Below, piece by piece: positions 1 to 6,066 of a stretch of DNA of 8,702 nucleotides. The notes under the pieces are model-generated. The model was not told the origin of the DNA and searched no databases. It was given only the letters and a program-made list of their open reading frames with translations. Within the stretch, counting starts at the first letter, position 1. Each line of letters opens with the position of its first letter. Both the position numbers and the translations under genes were made by a program. The DNA is from an uncultured Brevibacterium sp. (GTDB taxonomy: Bacteria; Actinomycetota; Actinomycetes; Actinomycetales; Brevibacteriaceae), in NCBI GenBank assembly GCA_902489215.1, contig CABTZE010000085.1, positions 1 to 8,702 on the forward strand, written 5' to 3'.

Positions 1-669
1 CCGATCGGCACTGACAACCTCGGCCGTTCGGTCAGCTCCCGCTTCTTGGCCGGTGGTCTGCTGCTGCTCATCTACTCTGTTCTGGCGACAGCGCTCGGCA
101 TGGTCGTCGGCGCGGTGCTCGGTATGCTCGCCGCCTACGCCGGCGGGGCCGTCGATTCGCTCATCATGCGCATCAACGACGTTTTCCTCGCCGTGCCGCA
201 GCTGGTGTTCGCGCTGCTGGCCGTCACGATTGCCGGGCCGCAGGGCTGGGTGCTGGTACTCGTCATCGGCCTGACCCACGCTCCGCGCATCGCCCGTGTT
301 GCCCGTTCGGCCACTCTGAGCGTCATCAGCGAGGACTACATCCGGGCGGCGGAAATGTATGCCGTGCCGCGCTGGAAGATCATTGTGCGCGAAATCCTGC
401 CGAACATCACCGGCCCCATGGCCGTCGAAGCGGGGCTGCGCCTGACCTACTCGATCGGCGCGATCGCATCGCTGTCCTTCTTGGGTCTGGGCATGCAGCC
501 GCCGCAGGCCGACTGGGGTCTGATGATCAACGAAAACCGGATTGCCCTGACAGTCCAGCCGTGGGGCGTTCTGCTCTCTGTCATCGCGATTGCGGTTCTG
601 ACCATCGGCACCAACCTGCTGGCGGATGCGATCGCGCGCGCCACGGCCTCGACGAATGTGGAGCAGTGA
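1..669 (+). CDS. DppC/OppC-family ABC transporter permease, 5'-truncated
   Basis: Inner-membrane permease of a peptide/nickel-type ABC importer; it forms half of the translocation pore with a DppB-like partner that should lie upstream of the window. The reading frame is open from base 1 and already in mid-protein: the first visible residues read PIGTDNLGRSV, matching the GTDxLGRD motif that follows the first membrane helix of DppC/OppC proteins. About 222 residues remain of a usual ~280-300. Hydrophobic segments lie near visible residues 17-47, 59-80, 82-95, 135-160 and 185-205. The ATPase-contact EAA loop (YIRAAEMYAVPRW, about residues 113-125, followed by ILPN) is clear, with Ala where the family usually has Gly. 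The TTG at 46 is not the start because homology continues upstream of it. The stop TGA (667-669) shares one base with the next ATG. The substrate cannot be read from the permease. Confidence 0.93.
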   Translation, partial: PIGTDNLGRSVSSRFLAGGLLLLIYSVLATALGMVVGAVLGMLAAYAGGAVDSLIMRINDVFLAVPQLVFALLAVTIAGPQGWVLVLVIGLTHAPRIARVARSATLSVISEDYIRAAEMYAVPRWKIIVREILPNITGPMAVEAGLRLTYSIGAIASLSFLGLGMQPPQADWGLMINENRIALTVQPWGVLLSVIAIAVLTIGTNLLADAIARATASTNVEQ

Positions 670-2315
670 TGACAACGCACCCGAATGTTCTTGAAATGCG
701 CGGCATGCGCGTCGAAGCCGTCGGCGGCAAGGAGATCCTCCACGGCATCGATCTGACGGTCCGCCGAGGTGAAATGCTGGGTCTCGTAGGTGAGTCCGGT
801 TCGGGCAAAACCACAGCGGGTCTTGCTGCCATGGGGCACTTCCGGGCAGGTCTGCTGCAGACCGGCGGGACGTCCACGATCTACCCGAACACGCCAAGCG
901 AGGGCCGCGAGAAGATCGTCGTCGAGGAGCTGAACGACGACGAAACCAGGTTCCTGCGCGGCGAGCGCATTGCCTACATTCCCCAGGACCCCGCTCTGTC
1001 GCTCAATCCCGCAATCCGGGTGGGCGAGCAGATTCGCGAAGTTCTCGACATCCACGACTACGGAGACTCCGAACAGGAGCGCGCTGCCCGTGTTGCTGAA
1101 GTGCTCGAGGACGTCGGCCTGCCTTCGGACCGCGAATACCAGAAGCACTGGCCGCACCAGCTGTCCGGCGGCCAGCAGCAGCGCATCGGCATCGCGATGG
1201 CGTTCGCCATGTTCCCGGACCTGCTCATCCTCGATGAGCCGACCACCGGTTTGGACGTCTCGACCCAGGCGCATGTGCTCGACACGATTCAGCAGATGAC
1301 TAGGCGACACGGGGTTGCCGGCATCTACATCACGCATGACCTCGCCGTCGTCGCCGATGTCACCGACCGGGTGGCGGTCATGCTGCGCGGGGACATCGTC
1401 GAAGAAGGACCCGTCGAGCAGGTTCTGCACGACCCCCAGCACCCCTACACGCAGCGTCTGCTGGCATCGGTGCCGGACCTGGCTGGCCGCAAGACAATCG
1501 GCGGGACAGATGCGAGCACCGCAAGCGGCGGCATTCCCACCGCGGCGGAGGCCCCAGAAGCAGAGGTGCCTGCACTCGCAGTCAGAGATCTGAAACTCGC
1601 CTATGGCGCAAACACCGTTCTGCGCGGCATCAACATGGAGCTTCAGCCGGGTCGATGCACCATGCTCTTGGGCGAATCGGGCTCTGGTAAGACCACGCTG
1701 TCGCGCTCAATTGCGGGCCTTATCGACCACTACACGGGATCGGTGAGTCTAGACGGTGATGTCCTGCCGAACAGCACCCGCAAACGCTCCGTCAAACAGC
1801 TCCAAGGCCTCCAGTACGTGTTCCAGTCGCCGTATTCGTCGCTCAACCCGCGCCGAACAATCGGCGAATCGCTGACGGTTCCGCTCGAGATGAACCGCGA
1901 CCTGTCCCCCGCTGAGCGCCGCGGGTACGTGGAAGAGGCACTTGACGCGGTGCGGCTGGGCCGGACGTTCTACGACCGCCGCCCTGGCGATCTTTCCGGT
2001 GGTGAGCGTCAGCGCGCGGCCATCGCCCGGGCACTTGTCAACGCACCGAACGTGCTGGTCTGTGATGAGGTCACGAGCGCCCTCGACGTGTCGGTCCAGG
2101 CTTCGATCATCGGCCTGCTGCGCCGGCTCAAGGTGGAACGCGGTCTGGCAATGCTGTTCGTGACCCACAACATCACGCTTGCCCGCCACATCGCCGATGA
2201 CATTGCGGTGCTCAACAAGGGCGAAATCGTCGACTTCGGTCCTGTCGACGAGGTGCTCCGCTCACCCTCGCACGCCTACACGAAGGCGCTCCTGGAAGAC
2301 GTGCCCACCCTCTGA
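669..2315 (+). CDS. Fused double-domain ABC transporter ATPase (DppD-DppF type)
   Basis: Energises the peptide/nickel-type importer whose permease precedes it; both ATP-binding domains (usually DppD and DppF) are on one 548-residue chain. Domain 1: Walker A GESGSGKTT at 41-49, Q-loop Gln106, signature LSGGQQQ at 165-171, Walker B LLILDEP at 185-191, switch His223. Its C-terminal tail reads HPYTQRLLASVP, typical of oligopeptide-transporter ATPases. A Pro/Ala/Glu-rich linker (about 275-305) leads to domain 2: Walker A GESGSGKTT at 335-343, Q-loop Gln386, signature LSGGERQ at 442-448, Walker B VLVCDE at 462-467, switch His500, tail HAYTKALLEDVP. All catalytic residues are present in both halves, so both sites look active. 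I chose ATG 669 rather than the in-frame start at 561: it follows GGAG (660-663) by 5 bases, overlaps the permease stop by one base, and the residues before it have no family match. Such fusions are common in actinobacteria. Whether the cargo is peptide, nickel or another small solute is not resolved. Confidence 0.95.
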   Translation: MTTHPNVLEMRGMRVEAVGGKEILHGIDLTVRRGEMLGLVGESGSGKTTAGLAAMGHFRAGLLQTGGTSTIYPNTPSEGREKIVVEELNDDETRFLRGERIAYIPQDPALSLNPAIRVGEQIREVLDIHDYGDSEQERAARVAEVLEDVGLPSDREYQKHWPHQLSGGQQQRIGIAMAFAMFPDLLILDEPTTGLDVSTQAHVLDTIQQMTRRHGVAGIYITHDLAVVADVTDRVAVMLRGDIVEEGPVEQVLHDPQHPYTQRLLASVPDLAGRKTIGGTDASTASGGIPTAAEAPEAEVPALAVRDLKLAYGANTVLRGINMELQPGRCTMLLGESGSGKTTLSRSIAGLIDHYTGSVSLDGDVLPNSTRKRSVKQLQGLQYVFQSPYSSLNPRRTIGESLTVPLEMNRDLSPAERRGYVEEALDAVRLGRTFYDRRPGDLSGGERQRAAIARALVNAPNVLVCDEVTSALDVSVQASIIGLLRRLKVERGLAMLFVTHNITLARHIADDIAVLNKGEIVDFGPVDEVLRSPSHAYTKALLEDVPTL

Positions 2316-2352
2316 GCCGAGCGACCCGCAGCAGAATTGCCCGAAGCGACGA

Positions 2353-2387
2353 TAAGGGGCGGTGTGCACTCAGCACGCCGCCCCTTA
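2353..2387. terminator. Hairpin terminator between convergent operons
   Basis: An inverted repeat with 15-base arms (2353-2367 and 2373-2387) and a 5-base loop ACTCA sits between the stops of the ABC ATPase (2315) and the TRAP binding protein (2399). Fourteen pairs are Watson-Crick; the remaining one (T2363/G2377) is a G-U wobble in plus-strand RNA but an A/C mismatch in minus-strand RNA. No long U tract follows on either side, as is common for actinobacterial hairpin terminators. Position and symmetry suggest it ends both operons; termination itself is inferred. Confidence 0.8.
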
Positions 2388-2398
2388 CAGTCCGCGCT

Positions 2399-3703
2399 CT
2401 ATGACTTCGCGCCTTCTTTTCCGCTGATGCCGCCGGGTCGGTGCGGCAGGATGACCTCTTCGTACACGGCTTGGCCGAAGGGCACGTAGTCCGTGTCCCG
2501 GTCGTACCACTCATCCATCGTGCCGAAGTCTCCCCCGTCGGAGTAGCCGAGCTCTTCGGCTTTCTTCTGCCACTTTTCAAGCACTTCCGCGAAGCGCTTC
2601 TCAGTTCCCTGCTCGAGCAGACCCTTCTCTTCGACGCTGCCAGCAAGCTCGCGGTTGAACGCTTTGAGCTTGTCCTGCAGAGGCTTTTCCAGCGGTTCGA
2701 TCTTCCCGCCCTGGGCGTGAATCGTCTCGACGCCCAGGCGGTTGGCACCGATCGAACGGTTCATCTGCCCCTGGAAGGACCCGCTGTAGCTGTCGAAGAT
2801 GATCTGCCTGTACGCCAGCGGCAGGGTGCCGAACCGCTGGCCGGCGATGACTGCACCAACCGCACGGGGCGCCGAGGTGTCTGTCAGGTATCCCGTGTAG
2901 GGCGCCACTTCGAACAGCCCGGCTTCTACTGACGGCACCATCTGGCCCAGTGTGCAGTCGATTGTCTTGCGCTGCAGGGCTTCGTAGGTCTCCGTGTAGT
3001 CCAGAGACAGCGGTGTTCCACCGAGTGCTTTCACATAGCCGACCTGCGAGCGCGAGCCCACGCGGATCTGGCGACCGCTGTAATCGTCCACACCGAAGCC
3101 GTCTGTGTTGCACTGGCTGGAGTAGCTGCCCGAGGCGGAAACCGGGTTGAGCGGGTAGACGCCCTTCTTTTCGTACTGCTCGAGGACTTTCTGCGAGCCC
3201 CAGCCGATCTCGGTGGAGGCTGCATTGGCGACCATTTCGCCGACAAACGGCGACGGGTCCGCTTCTGACAGAAGGTCCCCGACGGCTCCGGCTGCGGGGA
3301 ATTCCTGCGGCAGATAAGCCGGCAGCGTGTACGCCAGGCCCAAACGGCCGTCTCCGAGCGCGTCGAACACTTCGCCGTAGCCGGCAATCGCCTGCCCGTA
3401 GACGATTTTGATCGTGATCTTGCCGCCGGAGCGTTCGCTGATCTCCTGCGCCCACTGAGGGGCTGACTCAATCTCCTTGAGCTTCGGCGAAGCCTCCGAC
3501 GGCTGGTAGGTCAGCGTGACAGGAGGGAGATCGGCAATCGCCTCGAGCACCTCGTCCTGGGAAGCCCCGTAGGCGTAGCCGGTGCCCGAGCCCTCCCCTG
3601 ACAGCGCGCCTCCGGCAACCGAACCGGCGCACCCGGTCAGGACCACAGCCCCAGCGGTGCAGACCGCGGCGAGCATCCTCATCGTGCGGGAGTGTGTCAT
3701 CAT
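2399..3703 (-). CDS. dctP: TRAP transporter solute-binding lipoprotein (DctP family)
   Basis: Extracytoplasmic receptor that captures the substrate, probably an organic acid, and delivers it to DctQM. The N-terminus is a lipoprotein signal: basic start, hydrophobic stretch, lipobox LTGC with Cys25 as the lipid-anchored residue, as expected in a Gram-positive cell. The core matches the DctP fold: SERSGGKITIKI near 95-107, then GRQIRVGS with Arg214, the conserved arginine that in characterised TRAP receptors pairs with the substrate carboxylate, followed by ALGGTPLSLDYTETYEALQ and an IDC motif. Cys198 and Cys250 flank the Arg214 region and could form a disulfide. At 434 residues it is much longer than the usual ~330-360, with extra length before the core and in a charged C-terminal tail. 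Two adjacent ATGs (3703 and 3700) follow AGGAGG by 3 and 6 bases; 3703 gives the ATGA overlap with dctM, but 3700 has better spacing. It is the last gene of the operon. The substrate is unknown. Confidence 0.9.
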   Translation of the reverse strand: MMTHSRTMRMLAAVCTAGAVVLTGCAGSVAGGALSGEGSGTGYAYGASQDEVLEAIADLPPVTLTYQPSEASPKLKEIESAPQWAQEISERSGGKITIKIVYGQAIAGYGEVFDALGDGRLGLAYTLPAYLPQEFPAAGAVGDLLSEADPSPFVGEMVANAASTEIGWGSQKVLEQYEKKGVYPLNPVSASGSYSSQCNTDGFGVDDYSGRQIRVGSRSQVGYVKALGGTPLSLDYTETYEALQRKTIDCTLGQMVPSVEAGLFEVAPYTGYLTDTSAPRAVGAVIAGQRFGTLPLAYRQIIFDSYSGSFQGQMNRSIGANRLGVETIHAQGGKIEPLEKPLQDKLKAFNRELAGSVEEKGLLEQGTEKRFAEVLEKWQKKAEELGYSDGGDFGTMDEWYDRDTDYVPFGQAVYEEVILPHRPGGISGKEGAKS

Positions 3704-5226
3704 CGTCCTCCTGCGGACTCAAGCAGGCCGGGCAGCCATTCGGCGACCTGCGGAAACGCGATCATGAAAACCAAGAACAGAAGCGGGATCGGCAGGAACC
3801 ACACGAGCGAACGGAAAACATCGCCCAGGGTGATCTCAGTGCCGAGGTTGACGTCCGGCTTCTTTGCGATCGTGTGCACGATGTAGGACAGAATGCCCAC
3901 CGGAGGGGTGAGCATGCCGATTTCACCGAGAAGCACCACGAAGACGCCGAACCACAGCGCGTTCACACCCATCGCCTCAACAGCCGGAAGCAGGATCGGC
4001 ACTGTCAGCAGCATCATCGCCAGGGTGTCGAAGAACATGCCCATCACCAGGTACACCCCGATGAGAACCACGAGGAAGCCCACGCGCGACAGACCCAGAC
4101 CGGTGACGAAGCCGGTGAGGATCTCCGCCAGGCCCGTAATCGCCAGCAGGCGGGTGAGCATTTCCGCTCCGATCATGATGAAGAAGATCGCGGCGGAAGC
4201 ACTCACGGTGGCAAGTGCCGCGCGGGCCACACAGGCAAAGGGCTTGTTTCCGCGCTGTTCAATGAGGGTGAGGATGAGAGCCGTGAGTGCCGCTGCAGCG
4301 CCGGCTTCCGTCGGAGTGAAAGCGCCGGAGAACATCCCGCCGAAGAGCACCACGAGGATGACGGGGAAACCCCACACTTCGCCGAGTGAACTGAGCCTTT
4401 GCGCCCACGTGGCGGACGATGCACTGCCGCTGCCCCGTCCGACAAGCTTCGGCGAAACAATGCCGAGCACCAGGATGAACAGCGCGACGAAAATCGCAAC
4501 CAACAGACCGGGCACCGCGCCGGCCACCAGCTGCGGACCCACGGGCACCGAGGCGATGCCGGCGTAGACCACCAGAAGAATGGACGGTGGGATGAGGTTG
4601 CCGGGCAGACCTGCAACGATGACCGAGCCGAGCGCGACCCGTTTGTCGTAGCCTGCACGAAGCATTTCCGGGATCGCGGCCCGCCCCAGGGCATAGGTCA
4701 TGCCGATGGTCGAGCCCGACACTGACGACAGTCCGGCACCGGCCGCGGTTGTGCCGATGGCCAGACCGCCGGGCAGCCACGAGAACCAGCGGTCGGTGGC
4801 CCGGTAGATCTTCTGCGTCAGCCCCGACTGCGACAGGAGCATGCCCATGAAGATGAACAGCGGCAGCACCGAGTAGGTCCATTTCGCGGTGGCCGTATAC
4901 GGCGTCGTCGACAGGATGTTGACGGTCGCGGGAATCCCGGAAAGACCGTAGACGCCGATGATCGACGGGATGGCAAGCGCTGCCGCCACGGGAACCCCGA
5001 GGAACATAAGCACCAGCATCATCGCAATGCACCACGCACCGGCGATCGGTGCGGTCGGCGAAAGGAAGAAGCCGACAATCGTCGCCGCAAGCACCGCCGT
5101 GCCGACCAACATGACTCCCATGCTGCGCGGCCTGAAGCGAGTGTTGCGCGGAAGGAACGAGGTGCCGGGACCGGCGCTGATGCGCGGTCGGCCGGCCTTT
5201 TCTGGCAAGGGTGTTGTCATGGTCAT
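3700..5226 (-). CDS. dctM: TRAP transporter large permease (DctM family)
   Basis: The 12- to 13-helix membrane subunit that moves the substrate across the membrane using an ion gradient (usually Na+). The protein has 508 residues. An N-terminal basic segment of about 35 residues precedes the first helix (about 37-53) and makes it somewhat longer than the usual ~430-residue DctM. Family landmarks in order: PLFIFMG at 122-128; SSVSGSTIGMTYALG near 167-181; IPEMLRAGYDKRVA; GLPGNLIPPSI with Pro213-Pro214; PTEAGAAAALTAL; GMFFDTLAMMLLTVPILLP; and LTPPVG with Thr440-Gly444. Start ATG 5226 is supported by GGAGG with 7-base spacing and by an ATGA overlap with the dctQ stop; a second ATG at 5220 is possible but less well placed. 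Its TGA (3702-3700) overlaps the dctP start, so translation of the three genes is probably coupled. Function as a TRAP permease is secure; substrate is not. Confidence 0.95.
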   Translation of the reverse strand: MTMTTPLPEKAGRPRISAGPGTSFLPRNTRFRPRSMGVMLVGTAVLAATIVGFFLSPTAPIAGAWCIAMMLVLMFLGVPVAAALAIPSIIGVYGLSGIPATVNILSTTPYTATAKWTYSVLPLFIFMGMLLSQSGLTQKIYRATDRWFSWLPGGLAIGTTAAGAGLSSVSGSTIGMTYALGRAAIPEMLRAGYDKRVALGSVIVAGLPGNLIPPSILLVVYAGIASVPVGPQLVAGAVPGLLVAIFVALFILVLGIVSPKLVGRGSGSASSATWAQRLSSLGEVWGFPVILVVLFGGMFSGAFTPTEAGAAAALTALILTLIEQRGNKPFACVARAALATVSASAAIFFIMIGAEMLTRLLAITGLAEILTGFVTGLGLSRVGFLVVLIGVYLVMGMFFDTLAMMLLTVPILLPAVEAMGVNALWFGVFVVLLGEIGMLTPPVGILSYIVHTIAKKPDVNLGTEITLGDVFRSLVWFLPIPLLFLVFMIAFPQVAEWLPGLLESAGGR

Positions 5227-5816
5227 GGCCTGACCTCCGTGCTGCGCTGCTGGCTTTCGCCGTGTTCGAGAGCTGTGCTCTCTTCAACCTCCGCGATTTC
5301 CTTATCGACTTCTGACACGTAGATCTGTTCGGGTTCGTCAGACAGCACGGCGCGGAAATAGGTGATTGCTTCGAGCACGCAGATGAGCGTCATCAGTCCG
5401 AACACAACGGGCAGGAGGAAGAACACCGGCCACGTGATGATCGTGGTCACCCCGGCTGTCGCCCCGAGCTCCATCTGCTCGACTGCGCGGTGCAGGCCGA
5501 ACCACGCAAAGCCCGCACACACTGCCGCTGTGGCCAGACTGGCCAAAAGCATGCACCAGCCGGCGGCACGAGCACTCATGCGGTCCAGCAGAAGCGCCAC
5601 GACAATGTGCTCGCGCTGCAGTTGAGCGACCGGTATCCCCAGAAGGGCAATGATCGGCAGATACCAGAATCCCGCGATCTCGTTTGTGCCGTAGATGGGT
5701 GTGGAGAAGAAAAAGCGCGAAAGCGCGTTGATGACGACGTGCAGCATCATGACGATGATGACGAGCGCAGTGATGACACTCAGCACTCTGCCGAGCAGCT
5801 TTGACAGCTGTTGCAT
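5223..5816 (-). CDS. dctQ: TRAP transporter small permease (DctQ family)
   Basis: Four-helix membrane subunit that pairs with DctM and is required for TRAP transport. Hydrophobic helices are visible at about residues 11-33, 47-65, 84-107 and 126-152 of 197. Family-like features are SRFFFSTPIYGTNEIAGFW between helices 1 and 2 and AQLQREHIVVALLLDRM between helices 2 and 3. After helix 4 there is an unusual hydrophilic, strongly acidic tail (about 158-197, rich in Glu and Ser) not needed for the fold; its role is unknown. Start ATG 5816 is preceded by AAGGGG with 7-base spacing. It is the first gene of the minus-strand operon and ends in a 4-base overlap with dctM. DctQ proteins diverge quickly, so the call leans on topology, size and the adjoining dctM. 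Confidence 0.9.
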   Translation of the reverse strand: MQQLSKLLGRVLSVITALVIIVMMLHVVINALSRFFFSTPIYGTNEIAGFWYLPIIALLGIPVAQLQREHIVVALLLDRMSARAAGWCMLLASLATAAVCAGFAWFGLHRAVEQMELGATAGVTTIITWPVFFLLPVVFGLMTLICVLEAITYFRAVLSDEPEQIYVSEVDKEIAEVEESTALEHGESQQRSTEVRP

Positions 5817-5935
5817 GCGCAGACCCCTTCATTGCGGTCAACGGAAACTTGAGTCATCCTCTCAGACAATCTGGCCGAGCGAAACAGCTCTGCGAAAGAT
5901 TTTTGGCATTCGATACACAACGGCGAAAACTGAGA

Positions 5936-5954
5936 ACCCGCAGATCAGGCGGGT
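5936..5954. promoter_or_regulatory. 19-bp dyad ACCCGC-N7-GCGGGT, candidate operator
   Basis: Perfect 6-base inverted arms (5936-5941 and 5949-5954) separated by 7 bases. It ends 5 bases before the TATAAC box and occupies the place a -35 element would have, where no TTGACA-like sequence is seen. This is where a dimeric activator or repressor could act on the thiolase operon, and possibly on the TRAP operon too. The symmetry is seen directly; the regulatory role and the identity of the protein are inferred, and no regulator gene is in the window. Confidence 0.4.
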
Positions 5955-5959
5955 GTGCT

Positions 5960-5965
5960 TATAAC
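5960..5965 (+). promoter_or_regulatory. Candidate -10 box TATAAC for the thiolase gene
   Basis: TATAAC is the best -10 match in the gap, preceded by TG three to four bases upstream, close to an extended -10. There is no recognisable -35; the dyad at 5936-5954 is in its place. A start of transcription about 7 bases later would leave a leader of roughly 95 bases before the TTG at 6067. A weaker alternative is TATTGT at 6026-6031, nearer the gene. Confidence 0.4.
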
Positions 5966-5982
5966 GTTGCCGCAAAATTTCA

Positions 5983-5992
5983 AACGATCGTT
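5983..5992. promoter_or_regulatory. 10-bp perfect palindrome AACGATCGTT, candidate operator
   Basis: A perfect self-complementary 10-mer that stops abruptly at both ends. It lies about 18 bases downstream of the TATAAC box, in the region a repressor would need to block transcription of the thiolase gene. A TetR-like repressor, a class that often controls fatty-acid and acyl-CoA genes in actinobacteria, is possible but not shown. Ten-base palindromes also occur by chance, so position is the main support. Confidence 0.35.
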
Positions 5993-6066
5993 CTACCCGG
6001 TGTCGCGCAGAGTGACCCAGCCCTCTATTGTGGGGAGCGACACAGAACAGAACCCAAGGGGATTCA

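Larger units (their letters stand above)
5817..6066. promoter_or_regulatory. Divergent control region between TRAP and thiolase operons
   Basis: This 250-base gap separates dctQ (leftward) from the thiolase (rightward) and should hold promoters for both. It is more A/T-rich than the flanking genes. No convincing coding sequence fits. Specific elements (dyad 5936-5954, -10-like box 5960-5965, palindrome 5983-5992) are listed separately. For the leftward promoter I find no good -35/-10 pair; a loose imperfect repeat (CGAAnG...CnTTCG, 5893-5912) lies in the likely area but is too weak to call as an operator. Confidence 0.65.

Noticed and set aside
561..668. Upstream in-frame start for the ABC ATPase
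   Set aside because: It would overlap the permease by more than 100 bases and add residues unrelated to ATPases; ATG 669 has a ribosome site and the usual stop/start overlap.
447..1442. Minus-strand open frame (331 codons) opposite the ABC ATPase
   Set aside because: The plus strand encodes a complete double ATPase with every motif intact; the antisense product has no recognisable domain.
2601..3455. Second minus-strand frame (284 codons) inside dctP
   Set aside because: Arg-rich, low-complexity translation in the wrong frame of a clear binding-protein gene.
3694..4389. Plus-strand frame (231 codons) opposite dctM
   Set aside because: Very His/Glu/Arg-rich product, the usual complement of a hydrophobic membrane gene; no start signal.
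4259..5287. Minus-strand frame (342 codons) overlapping dctM and dctQ
   Set aside because: His/Arg-rich out-of-frame translation of two well-supported membrane genes.
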